58,000 nt of DNA from Cryptomeria japonica (taxonomy: Eukaryota; Streptophyta; Pinopsida; Cupressales; Cupressaceae): positions 373,595,009-373,653,008 of the forward strand of contig NC_081415.1 of assembly GCF_030272615.1 (NCBI RefSeq). Reading direction: 5' to 3'. The position numbers were made by a program, and so were the translations under genes. Shown here one piece after another: positions 33,290-43,950 of this stretch. A model generated the notes under the pieces. That model made no database searches, had not been told where the DNA came from, and saw only the letters and a list, made by a program, of their open reading frames with translations. Numbering within the stretch: the stretch's first letter is position 1; each line of letters starts with the position of its first letter.

Positions 33290-35362
33290 ATGAGTTTTAC
33301 AACAATAAGCCCAACTTACACTATTCCCGTTAGACGAAGCCTTAGAATTAAGTCTTTCCAAGGTGTAATTACCGAGGAGATGGAGCCTAATTTGAATGGC
33401 CTTTTTAATGAGGACATGGGTAATTCCTCTAATCCTCTTAATGATGAAGAAGCTCTCCATGAGATTTCTGTAGAACAACTTTCAAAATTGGATAACCAAT
33501 TTGATGATTTTCGACAATGGATGTCTCAAGAATACCCTGATAGTCAAGCTCTTTCATTAATTGAGGGTCTAAAACGTATGGTTCAAAGTGATAAGAATGG
33601 AATTGATATTTTGCGTGGTATTGCACACATTGTGGATTCAAATGTGATGCCTATGAAAAGTTGTGCGGAAACCTTAGGTTATACACAACCTCCTACTCAA
33701 GTTAATCATTCTATTCCTTTGACAACTCCTATTGCTAGTATGCCTACTTTTTCAAACATAATGACTACTTCAATACAAGACATTCCTCCTATGATCACTA
33801 GTCATGGGGGCAATCCTTCTTCTTCAATTAATCCTCTTCCTTCATTCAATCCAACTTCTTCATTCATTCCTTCAATGAGTGTTCCTATTATATCACCACA
33901 AATGAACGTGATGCAAGGGGGCAATTCATTTTCCATTCCTCCTTGTAGTGTTCCTCCTTTCCAATCATCTCCTATGACTAACTATCATAGTGTCCCACCA
34001 CCTTACTCTCTACCTTCTTTCAATAACATAACACCTCCATCACAATCTAACACGTCTAATATGAACTCTTCGACTGAAGCGACCATTAACAATCTTGCAC
34101 AAACTGTTTCTTCTTTACAGCAACAAATTGCCTCTATGAATCAATCTAAGTTTAGTGTGCCCACATTTGATGTTGCAAGCCCACTTTCTCTTGACATTGT
34201 TCGAGCTATCCCCTCTAAACATGTTGAAATTCCACATTTGGAGCTTTATAATGGTAAGGGTGATCCTCTAACACATGTTAAGACTTTTCAAACAATATGT
34301 ACTAATTTTGCTTATGACCAAAGGTTGCTTGCAAAACTATTTACTAGAACATTAAGAGACAAAGCCCTACAATGGTATTGCTCGTTGCCTTCCTATTCTA
34401 TTTCTTCTTTCGAACAACTTGCAAATGCTTTTATTCAACAATTTCAAAACAATATAAGTCCTAAAGTTACTTTGATTAATTTAATGCATTGCAAACAAGG
34501 TGTTAAAGAAAAAGTGACTGATTTCATTAGTAGATATAAGCATTTGTATGCTCAAATTTCTTTCCCAGTGCCTGACAATGATATTCAAAGAATCTTTATT
34601 TCTAATTTACAAAAAGATATTAGAGAAAAACTCCTGTTTTCTGAGTTTACTTCTTTCCAATAGTTGTGCGCAACTCTTCACCATTATCAACTGACTGTGA
34701 GTCAAATGGAACAATCACATCCTATGGCTCTGAGTGATAAGGGTGATAGTAGTCAACAACCATTTGGGAAGTTTAAACCAAACAGAGAGTCCATTAAATT
34801 CAATGAAAACATCATCAACAACAATGTGAATGCAGCATCAGGTGTGCTTCCTATTTCTAAGTTTTTCAAGAAAGAAAGAAAGTTTACTCATTTGAATGAA
34901 ACATTGCATAGTATTATGAATAAGTTATTGGAACAAAATGTGCTTACTCTTCCTCCTATAAGGCAAATAGATCCTGCAAAGATTAATTCGCCCTATTTTC
35001 ATAACAAATCTTTTTGTCAATTTCATCGTCATCCTGGGCATGATACTGAAAAATGTTTTGCTTTGAAGGGTAAAATTCAAGATTTGATTGATAATAATAC
35101 TATCTTTGTTTCTGGTGTGAATGATAAAGGCAACATATCTGTAGCCCCTCCTAACCAAAATCTTCATATTTTTACTGATCCATTACCTTCTCATACCTCT
35201 AATGCGATTGATACTACTGATTCCTCTGTCTCACCTGATGATCTCGTGTCTATGACTCCGAATGTGATTAACTTTGTAGAGCAGCAGAAAATCCCTAAAG
35301 AACCTTCATCACCTTTGATTCCAGTGAAACTATCAGGGCACCTGATGGTCCTTTATATATAG
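33290..35362 (+). CDS. gag: Gag of the TR-GAG-like element (one premature stop)
   Basis: The frame opens at the ATG at 33290 and runs 457 codons to a TAG at 34661-34663, then continues in the same frame to 35362. The N-terminal part is acidic, followed by a long P/S/N-rich linker (about residues 130-290). The capsid domain of the retrotransposon gag type spans about residues 300-460: HLELYNGKGDPLTHVKTF, LRDKALQWYCSLP, FEQLANAFIQQF, KVTDFISRYKHL. The Tat/Athila-type zinc knuckle FCQFHRHPGHDTEKC lies at about 35008-35055 (C-X2-H-X4-H-X4-C). The stop falls after SFQ, where the alternatives are glutamine or tryptophan. The protein would form particles that could be shared with a partner element. 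Confidence 0.82.
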
Positions 35363-36258
35363 TTGCAAAAGTCAAGAATACACCTTGCCGTGGAGTGCTT
35401 ATTGATCCTTCTTGCATGGTTAATATCATTACTAAAGAATTTCTTTTTACTTTGCAATTGAATCAAGTGATCTATGACGAAACAAATGTGGTTGTGAAAC
35501 TATTTGATGCATTTTCTTCTCCTGCAATTGTTTCTATTACATTACCTATTGAGGTCCATAACAAATCCCTTGATGTGGACTTCGCTATTATTCCATCATC
35601 CGAACAATTTCGTGTGAAGCTAGGCTATCCTTGGTTGTCTTCCATGAAAGCTATTGCTTCTCCTATTCATAAGTGTTTGAAATTTCCCCATAATGGTGAA
35701 GTTGTTACTGTCAATCATAGTCTCTTTAAACCAGCTGAAAGAACTTCTAGTGTTCCTATTGATTACTTTTGGCCTAAACAATTTCAGTCTCTTCCTCCGC
35801 GAAGTGATCATCTTTTCAAATCTTATCAAAAGTGGAAAAAAGATATGATCCTATCTCTAAGTGAACCTAGAACACCCAAACTTGACATTCCTATCATTCT
35901 TGAGAAGGAAGTTCTTCCTTTGAAAGATAAAACTAATGTCTTTCCTCAAGAAGATTCCCAACCCATCCCTATGGATGTGATTATGCCTATATCTAATAAA
36001 CTTCCTAAAAGTAGACCTATACCTCCTCGTCATGATGGACTTGGTCTCCTTCCTAAACCAAATATTCCTCCTTTGTATGGAGCAGTTCCTCCTCCTTCCT
36101 CTTACGGAGAGAAGAGACCTTCCTCTTCTCCTATTATTCAACCTAAGAGACCACAACCTAAACACCAAAGTGATAAGGATGACAACATTCCTCCTCCTCA
36201 ATCTTCTCAACTTCCTACTAAGACTAGACGAAATCATTCTGCACGTGAACGCCGATGA
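35326..36258 (+). pseudogene. Protease-like domain and proline-rich tail of the TR-GAG-like element
   Basis: A frameshift near 35330-35360 moves the polyprotein to this frame. The Ty3-type aspartic protease is recognised by GVLIDPSCMVNIITKEF (near 35392) and LGYPWLSSMKAIASPIH...LKFP (near 35617-35690), the family's LGRPWL block. The catalytic D-[ST]-G is D-P-S, so activity is doubtful. From about 35870 to 36240 the product is proline-rich (PPRHDGLGLLPKPNIPPLYG; PPPSSYGEKRP; PPPQSSQLP), where an autonomous element would begin RT. The TGA at 36256 is explained by CGA-to-TGA. Confidence 0.75.
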
Positions 36259-36716
36259 AAGCATCATCTTAGAGCTCAGGCAGTTGCTTCTCAAACCTTG
36301 CAATCCCCAAAAACAACTTCAACTAATATTATTCCATTTTCTCCTCATCCGAAGATTGAGCCGAAATCTCCTAAACAAAAGATGCATGATGGTCTTGATC
36401 CTGTGTGAGTTAAAGATCCTATTTTTATAAATCTTGATGATGATATAAATGTTATTCATGATGAAAATGTTATTCCTGTTCATTCTGATAGTGAATATGA
36501 ATATGTTGATGTTGATAACCATTTATCTAACGAATTTCCTAAAGCACTTATCCTAGCTCCTAGACAAGAACAACGTGACTCAGAACATGAACATAGCCCT
36601 TGTTTGGATCTTGTGATAGCTCCATCTGCTGTGTTGGATGTTCTTCCTCTAGCATGTTCCCTGTCTTCCCGAAATATTGATCAGGAAGATCGGGGGGTAG
36701 ATGACGTGCTAGACTA
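36259..36716 (+). pseudogene. C-terminal acidic extension of the TR-GAG-like polyprotein
   Basis: The protease frame continues past the TGA at 36256 with one further TGA near 36406 to a TAG at 36714-36716. The text is acidic and low complexity (NLDDDINVIHDENVIPVHSD; VDVDNHLSNEFP). No RT motif is present. It may be a relic of an RT-less polyprotein tail or simply an open extension. Confidence 0.45.
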
Positions 36717-37456
36717 GTTTCATTAGCATAGCAGATTCTCTCCTCCTCTCTTTTGTTACTTCTTCTATGTGTTATTCTTATTCTTCTATTTGTTGTCCTT
36801 AGTGTTGTCTACTTGAGGACGATGCAAAGCATTGAGATCTTTTGGTCTCTCTCATGTTGACTTAAAAGACACATGTGTTCCCTTCTTCTAGGTAACCTTT
36901 CTTGATTGGGGAATAAAGAACAATTATGCATACATACATATGATATACATGAATTATCATACAGCATACTGACCCCGAGGAAAGTGAAGTCACCTTGTGC
37001 TTTGTGTTTTGTGTCTATTATCCTTGGGCTTATCTCACACTTGGGGACTAAATCCTTGTGATAACATGCTCCTTTCTCATTTCTTATATGTATCACTACC
37101 TTAAAGCAATCACCCCCGGTAAGGCATGTGCGATCGCTTTAACGTAGGGGGGCATACATCCCGTTCATATCTTTTCAAGATACTTGAAAATTTCTTGACA
37201 AATTTAGCTTTGCCTTGAAAATTTTTGATATCTTTCTTGCATGACTCATAGTGAGGGAACCTTACTACTGACAGTCATGGTTCTCCCTCATGATCTTCCC
37301 TTTTACTTTGTCAATCGAAGTCGTAAGATCCTTAGTCCACTGGGGGCTTGGTGTATCTTGCCTCCTTGATGTGGTGAAAGTTTTTCAATGTTGTTTCCTT
37401 GTACTTTACCGGAAGTATGAGCGTACGCTTATACTCTCGCTAAAGTGGGGGCTAAA
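36717..37456 (+). other. 3' non-coding region and PPT of the gag-only element
   Basis: No gene. ACTTGAGGACGATGCAAAG near 36811 is a phrase often found downstream of Ty3 pol. Three G-runs occur: 37147-37152, 37342-37346 and the PPT itself, AAAGTGGGGGCTAAA (37442-37456). The same three, in the same order, are upstream of the LTR of the Tat element on the minus strand (40523-40518, 40404-40400, 40300-40296). Confidence 0.7.
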
Positions 37457-38715
37457 TGTAGTGTCCTAAAATTGTGACACTTGCAATTTCGACTGCATTT
37501 GGGTCTTTACGATGGTGATGCAACATGGAACCTGAATGGAGACCCCGAAACCTGTTTATGACACCAAAAACTGCATTTTTCAAGCACCCTGGCCTGATCC
37601 TCCTTGCACCCAACTGTCCCTGGAGGTGGGACCATGGCGCCCAGTGCCCTGGTCCTTCAGGACTAGGGCACCTAGCGCCCTGGTCCCCCAGGACCATGGC
37701 ACCCAGCGCCCTGGTCCCTGGCCCTATTTTGGGCCCGGTCTCCTATGGGGCTTCGGGTCTTTATGTTTGCAATTTGGAAAATAGTACTTCCTGGTCGGCC
37801 CAAGGTCGGAAAAATCAGTCTATCAACCCTAATTGACAAGTATATAAACTACATTTCCTCTCCCATTTTGGTAGATGGAAAAAAGGCGGAAACGATATTC
37901 GAACATTCAAGCATTCAACCATTCAAGCATTTCTTCAAGCAATTGAGCATTCTAAGTCTCAATTCAAGGCTAAGTGTTGCATTCAAGACAAGGATTCAAC
38001 CATTGAAGAGGAGATCACATATCACATACAACATACAACATACAACAACATCTACACCTTCGCATGTAAGAATACAAACATTCTTACAACAAGGTACTAG
38101 TACTTGTTTTACATTACAAATATTTACGTTTACAGCATTCTCATTTCTTGGTTAATTCCAAAACTGGGGTTTGACCTAAGGGCAAACCCCTCATCCCTAA
38201 CCCCCCAATCATCCTCTCTTTTCTGTGTGTAGGTTGCAGGTACACGGCTGTAATTGAAGATCTGGAATCCTTGTGCAGAGATGAACAGATCCACCTTCAT
38301 TTCACAGATTTTTCGGAGGACCGTGTGCACGTCGGGCGCCATCGTCCCGTCAACTTTCACTCAAATTTGCAGAGCAGCACCGTCTCAACATTTTACTACT
38401 AATTCCAAGTCCGCAGCTTCATATCATATTCCTATCTCTGTTTATAAGTGAATCTTTCCTACTTTACATGCATTCCTAGTTCAATCATTCCATCTACATT
38501 TCTTTACAAAAGAGGGTATGCTTGCTATCACAACCCTTGAAACTCATATAGAATCCAATCTTGCATTGCGTGGGCTTGGAACTTGTGGGTTTCAACCCCT
38601 CTTTTGAATGTAAAGTCTCCCCTAAGTGAAAACCATCAACCCTAGTGACTCTCCCTTCTCTCTCCTTGGAGTTGGGGAGGGGAGAACGACTGGGGTTCAA
38701 TTTTTCCGCTTTATA
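37457..38715 (+). repeat. 3' LTR of the gag-only element
   Basis: Starts TGTAGTGTCCTAAAATTGTG, ends CCGCTTTATA (the usual CA end has become TA), and is followed by GAAAG at 38716-38720. Length 1259 bp, identical to the 5' LTR. Confidence 0.93.
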
Positions 38716-38720
38716 GAAAG

Positions 38721-40290
38721 AGCCTAGGGAGGTAACGCACATTGGCTACTTCTTATGAGAAAGAGAGAGCCATGGATTACCTCATAGGTTTTCTATTCCT
38801 TTGTTGTAAATGAGAGCGGAATGGTGCAAAATGCAATCTAACCTAGAAAGAAACTAAGCAAGCAAATCCTAATCTAAGAATGCAGATCAAAGAACAAATG
38901 ATACACTGCTAAAAACTACCTATCAAAAGGCAAAATCAGAGGTGCACCTATGTCTAAAATCTAAGCATAAATGTATAGGACCAGGGTGCCATGCCACTAT
39001 CCTGATTCTACAATTTTGGAGTTGCAACTAAGAGAAGGGATTCTGAGACCTATGAGTTGTTGGTCTGCCAAGCCCTATTGACAGAGGGAAGGACCAGGGC
39101 ACCACACCCCTATCTTGGGTAGGACCAGGGTGTCATGCCCCTATTCTTGACAGGTTTCTACACTTCTGAAGTTTCTGGGTGATATAGATGTATGTTCCAG
39201 TCTTGTACCTGCTTCCAGATTCCTATTTCTACACCTACAATCTGAAAAGGGAAGGTTTGGAGTGACTATATAGGGTTTTTCCATATTCAAACCCCCATGT
39301 TGGTGATTTCAACCTCCATGAATAGTCGATAATATACTGAAAATGTGTGTGCAATAACCTTGTGTATATGCAAGATCCTAAGAATGAAAGTAAATAACCT
39401 AGAGCAACCCTAATTGCTTATAATTGACAAATTAAATGCTCTAAATCCATAATTCAAAGTGATATAAGGCATGAATAGGAATCAAAATGAAGCTTATGCA
39501 AAGATCTAAAAATAACATGAAACCATACCCAACCCCAAGGGAGAGGTACAAGCCAATCATCAGTTGTTGATCTCCTATTGTTCTTCTACATCTTCAAAAG
39601 CCCCCAATTGATAAAATGATGCTTGATGAATGTTTAATGGATGAATGTTGAATGTTTTTTAAGACTTAAAAGATCTACTCTTTCACTGCAAAGAAAGCTC
39701 TAATACTCCAAAAACTTGTTCTTGGATTCTTACAAGAAGACCCCTTCAAATGAAGAAAGAGAGCTCTTAAGTGTGAAACCCTAGATCTAAATTTCATGTT
39801 TAGGCCGACCTAGGATTTTAATTTCCCGCTGATATTTTGAGGTTAAGCATTATCATATCATAGGATTGTGCTCCTGAAATTTTGGGAAAAATGTTGTGGA
39901 CCATGTGCATTCCTACCACGATCCAACCAACTTTTCACCGAATTTTGAGGGTTGTTAGATATGATGATATTAGAGCACATCCCAAAGTTACAGTTGATTC
40001 TGAGATGTTTTGATATGCAAAATAGATCCTAAATGGTCAAAATAAGACATAATTAGGGTTTATGATTAAATGATTCATTGGAGGAATGATATTAAAAAGG
40101 GCACACTTAGGGTAAAGGGCCCAACGTTTTAATGTGTAAAGTGATAAGAAATGACCTTAAATTTAATTTAATTTAATTAAATGCTTAAAGGGGAACGAGA
40201 AATGCAAGATACAAAACACACTAAGGCGAGTGCTAACCTAAGTGTGAAATTGTACCACCCTAGCAAGGGTGTACAATTTACGACCCTACA
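38721..40290 (-). repeat. Tat-element 3' LTR, main piece
   Basis: Read on the minus strand it begins TGTAGGGTCGTAAATTGTAC at 40290. A TATA box is at about 39264-39272. GGACCAGGG-type motifs related to the gag-only LTR array occur at 38977, 39092 and 39122. A long imperfect palindrome lies at 39848-39972. The LTR continues at 30850-30779 beyond the inserted gag-only element. Confidence 0.7.
39848..39972. repeat. Imperfect palindrome in the Tat LTR
   Basis: The left arm (ATTATCATATCATAGG, then GAAATTTTGGGAAAAATGTTG) is roughly complementary to the right arm (CCAACTTTTCACCGAATTTT, then ATATGATGATATTAG) around a centre near 39910. The central GGACCATGTGCA matches the hairpin modules of the gag-only element. 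Confidence 0.6.
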
Positions 40291-40304
40291 TTTAGCCCCC
40301 ACTT
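40291..40304 (-). other. Polypurine tract of the Tat element
   Basis: On the minus strand AAGTGGGGGCTAAA directly precedes the LTR start. The 22 bases from 40307 down to 40286 are identical to 37440-37461 of the gag-only element. Confidence 0.85.
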
Positions 40305-40869
40305 TAGTGGTCATATGACACTATGTGCATATGCAAGCTAAAGTACGAAAAAGTAAACATCATCTAAAAAAGGATATATCCATAAGTTGTTGAACGAAGC
40401 CCCCAGTGGTATCTACAATACACAGTTAGGAACTACACCCTACAAAACCATATGTTACATCATAAAATAACCTAATTCTTACTAAAGAAGATGATGAAAT
40501 TTCTGGGTAGCTATATGCCCCCCTGTTTCGACTTGCTTATTTGTGAGGTGAAATAGGGTATCATTTTTTCCACAATGAATTGTGATAAAGATTGTGATGA
40601 AGAAAGTTCACAAGAAGGATTGATTACTCATCCAAGTGCATTATGGAAATAACACAGAGCAAGAGGGCAAAGTCATGATTCCAACGCCACTGATGGTGCG
40701 AGAATCAGAGCTTCCTTTCTCAAGATATGATAGATTGAAGAATAAGTGCAGAAATTAGGGTTTAAACTTAACAACATAAAGTCAAAAAGTGCATAATACA
40801 TAAATACAAAAATGACACCTTCATTTGTCACATTCTAACTTTTTGTCACTACTCACTGTAGAGGAGCCC
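40305..40869 (-). other. 3' non-coding spacer of the Tat element
   Basis: No gene. It carries two more G-runs on the minus strand (GGGGG at 40404-40400 and GGGGGG at 40523-40518) that match those upstream of the PPT in the gag-only element. Confidence 0.6.
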
Positions 40870-40964
40870 ACATACAAGCCATCATGCCTCGACACCGACC
40901 TGAGTGACCTACGTAGATGGAGATCCTATGCCAGTCCATACTTGACGATCATTCGCTCAACTAG

Positions 40965-41319
40965 GTGAGTTGACTTTCTGTTGACTGCATTTGACTTTGT
41001 CATGTTTTCATAGTTTTCAGAATTGATGATGTCATTGCCTAGTCTGGGCTGAGGCTCACCCTTCGGACACCTAGGGGTCCTAGGGTGCCTTGATCTTCCT
41101 AGGGCGCCATGGTTCCAAGGGGGTGCCATGGTCCCCTCTGGCCACCATGGTCCTAGTAGGGCACCCTAGTCTATACAGGGCGCCCTGGTCCCTATTCGAG
41201 GTGACCAACAACGATACTAGATCATGTGATGAATGATATGAATGATAGAATGATTTCTTTGATTAGATGATGATAGATGATGATTGATTACTAATGAGAG
41301 ATTTCTTTTTGTTTTGTAG
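40965..41319 (+). other. Predicted intron 1 of PMD copy 2
   Basis: CTAG/GTGAGT donor and T-rich ...TTTTGTTTTGTAG/AC acceptor. The intron holds a GC-rich palindromic array (41060-41195) like that of the gag-only LTR. Being antisense to the retroelement transcript, it would not be removed during retrotransposition. Confidence 0.55.
41060..41195 (+). repeat. GC-rich palindromic array inside the PMD intron
   Basis: Repeats of GGTCCTAGGGTGCC, TAGGGCGCCATGG, GGTGCCATGGTCCC and CAGGGCGCCCTGGTCCC, related to the arrays at 31018-31115 and 37624-37722. Confidence 0.65.
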
Positions 41320-42929
41320 ACATTGTCATACATCCATGAGCATACCACCGGTCTCACCTTTCCGAGCCTTCGAGAGAAGATCCTGAGACTAATAGCAGGA
41401 AAGAGGGATTTTCTACATGTAGTGGGTTTGTGGGATGCGATGACCATGTCAACCATTTGATTCCATTCTGTTGATGGCACTGATGGAGAGGTGGGATGCA
41501 GACACCTCATCATTCTCACTACTAGTGGGGGAGATGACGGTCACCCTAGAGGATGTGTATCATATTTTGCACCTACCCATCAAAGGAGAGACTGGTAGAT
41601 ATCGATCTGACCGCACAAAGGAGAATTATAGGAGAGATCAGGTATATGTTGTGGGGAGAGTGGTACACATCAAGATGAGGGGTCTCATTATGGTCAGGTG
41701 GATCCTACACCCTATAGGAAAGGTTCCATTGGTGAGACGACTCATGATTCTGACCCTTGCATTAGCTATGTGCCCCAATGGGCGTCGCACACATATGCAC
41801 TAAGGACTCATCTATGCCATACGAGCTATGGAGAGACACAGGAGAGTATACTCTTGGGGTTGGACCATGCTTGCACATCTCTATCATGACCTTGGAGAGT
41901 ATGTGTTCGGATAGGGATGCGGCCTTATGACATGCACACTACTAAAGGTGTGGATGTTTGAGCATATCACATGCACTAGACCTAGTGGATCCCCCATAGA
42001 GCTAGTCCCAGAGCAGCCTAGAGTATATGCTTATCCTCTTACCCATGAGTGGTGCCTTGGTGATCTCTTGTATTGGAGGTTGAGCATGGATAGATTGACA
42101 GCGGGTAGGATCATATGGAGACCCTACCTCAGGATGTCCATGTGGGAAGGGCTATGCAGATAGATGTTTGGTATGTAGAGGAACCATCTACTGGAGGGAC
42201 AGTATAGCCACATAGTCATTCCTTTCTGCTTTGACCAAGTTCAGTAATAGTTTGGGTTCGAGCAATGTGTTCCTACTGACATGCCTATATACATCTCACA
42301 CTCACAAGTGATGCTGAGGCTAGGAGCCATTCCTAGGCCTATGAGTGATGAGATCGACATCATAGATTCAGATGGGTTAGATAAGGACATAGCGACAGAT
42401 TATAGAGATGATTCAGGCACTTGCCGATGATACATCATATGGTGGAGGAGGACATACCCTGGAGCCATTTTCCCAGTAGACTTCCCTAGAGGGAACCCTA
42501 GACCATGGAGGCAGTCAGGCGATGCAGAGGGATTCAATGCATCCAAGGAGGATTCAGATGATTAGGGTGAAGACATAGAGGAGCAGGAGGCAAGTGGAGA
42601 TGGAAGTGATATTGATACCAGAGAGGGAGATCAGGATGGAGATGATGATGAAGAGGAGCACGAGAATGAGGAGGACAAGGATGACAAGGAGGAGGAGGAG
42701 GAGGAGGATGATGAGTCAGGTGTAGTTCATCACTCAAGAGAGGATACCAGAGCCCTAGATCCACCAAGTCTCCCACGGCAGGGAAAGAGGGGTCCCATAA
42801 GGGGTCCTAGTTCTGATCCTCATCGGCCTATATCAACTATAAAGAGACAATATGAGAGGGGAGAACCCAGTGGGTCCCAATCTCAGGAATTCACTACCCA
42901 TAATCCTTACTGGCGAGAGGGAGATCTAG

Positions 42930-43026
42930 GTAATGTGCCATGTTATTGATTAACATATGCATTCTACCTGCTTTAAATTTGATGATAAAGAATGTTACTA
43001 ATGAAAAACTTAGTTTTATCCTGCAG
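42930..43026 (+). other. Predicted intron 2 of PMD copy 2
   Basis: A 97-bp interval with donor ATCTAG/GTAATG and acceptor TTTTATCCTGCAG/CT. It is AT-rich compared with the flanking acidic and helical coding text. Confidence 0.5.
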
Positions 43027-43375
43027 CTAGCATCCAGGAGTGGCATTCTCTGATTTGGAATGTAGTGATAGACCTTATTGTGACTGTACATGTGTAGATA
43101 TCATAGGACATCACAAGGACCTTCTCTCCCCTATTCGGACAGAGGTGGAGGACCTACAAGATAGATTACGACAGACAAAGTGTGATCTAATGGCGGCGTA
43201 GATAGAGGTAGCCATATACCAAGGGATCATCATGGAGAGAGATTGCAGGAGCTCCTCACAGAGTCACTCATGGTCTGTATCATGATACACCCCCATGGGG
43301 CCACCTGCACGGCCAGATCAGGAGGGGGCATCTAGCCACCATCCCCCTGCTACTAGTCCTAGGGATAGGAGATGA

Positions 43376-43950
43376 TTTTGATGTATTGTTGTATATATGA
43401 TGATACTCTTGATTGTCCTATTTTTTATGCTTTTACAATGTACACATTGCTTAGATTAGAAGTAACATATTGGGTAATGAGCATGTATATCTGATTTAAT
43501 TTGTATGTGATTGATTTCTCAATACTTCATGATTAAATTGATACATGTGTGATTTAATTAAATAACTAAGTATTTAATCAAATGCTACTTGTGATGATGT
43601 AAAAGAAGAATGTATTAAGCATGAGAACTATATGACTAATGTGATTTAACTAACTCTAATTAAACACAACATGATATAAATCTACTTAACGCATAAGAAA
43701 TTGTATAGCATGCTAGCATATATGAAAATGTAAATACATTACAATTTGCATAAAAATAATCCAAGGCAAACAATACAGTAATGAAACATGCTTGTCAAGA
43801 ATGAAGTAATGTAGACCAAACAATATAACATCATTTAATCTTACATACTTTAATGAAGACATGCTAACATATTACCCAATTTTGAAGAAAAAGACATAAA
43901 GAGAGAATAGAAAGAAGACTAGAAAGAGAAACAGAGAAAGAAGAATAAAA
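43376..43950. other. Spacer between PMD gene and integrase end
   Basis: AT-rich and non-coding on both strands. It separates two convergent genes, the plus-strand PMD gene and the minus-strand integrase. I see no other feature. Confidence 0.6.

Larger units (their letters stand above)
30851..38715 (+). mobile_element. Gag/protease-only LTR retrotransposon (TR-GAG-like)
   Basis: A 7.87-kb element with two LTRs of exactly equal length (1259 bp), a perfect 5-bp duplication, PBS-like site, leader, one gag-protease reading frame, 3' non-coding region and PPT. No RT, RNase H or integrase is present even as remnants. It therefore fits the class of terminal-repeat retrotransposons with a GAG domain, which depend on an autonomous partner. 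LTR divergence is uneven: about 10 differences in the first 175 bases, but 5 in about 270 bases of the R/U5 part. Low divergence and few stops make it the youngest large element in the window. It is inserted in the LTR of a Tat element with which it shares PPT and LTR start. Confidence 0.92.
40870..43375 (+). pseudogene. PMD gene copy 2, antisense passenger of the Tat element
   Basis: This is a plant-mobile-domain gene of the MAIN/MAIL1 type, broken by stops and frameshifts. Apparent exons: 40870-40964; 41320-42929; 43027-43375. The introns have GT...AG ends: GTGAGT at 40965 with TTTTGTTTTGTAG ending 41319, and GTAATG at 42930 with TTTTATCCTGCAG ending 43026. Domain text in exon 2: FPSLREKILRLIAGKRDF, then (after a frameshift near 41455) ALMERWDADTSSFSLLVGEM and TVTLEDVYHILHLPIKGE, the hallmark PMD block; LTHEWCLGDLLYWRLSMDRL; IIWRPYLRM; and QFGFEQCVPTDMPIYI at the domain end. 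A long acidic region follows (42570-42720), then a short helical tail in exon 3 (RTEVEDLQDRLRQTKCDLM). PMD proteins act in silencing and genome stability; what a retroelement-borne copy does is unknown. Confidence 0.72.

Noticed and set aside
40870-43375. PMD region read as an independent MULE transposon insertion
   Set aside because: I could not find terminal inverted repeats or a 9-bp duplication around it; still, this is not excluded and is given as the refuting test in the findings.
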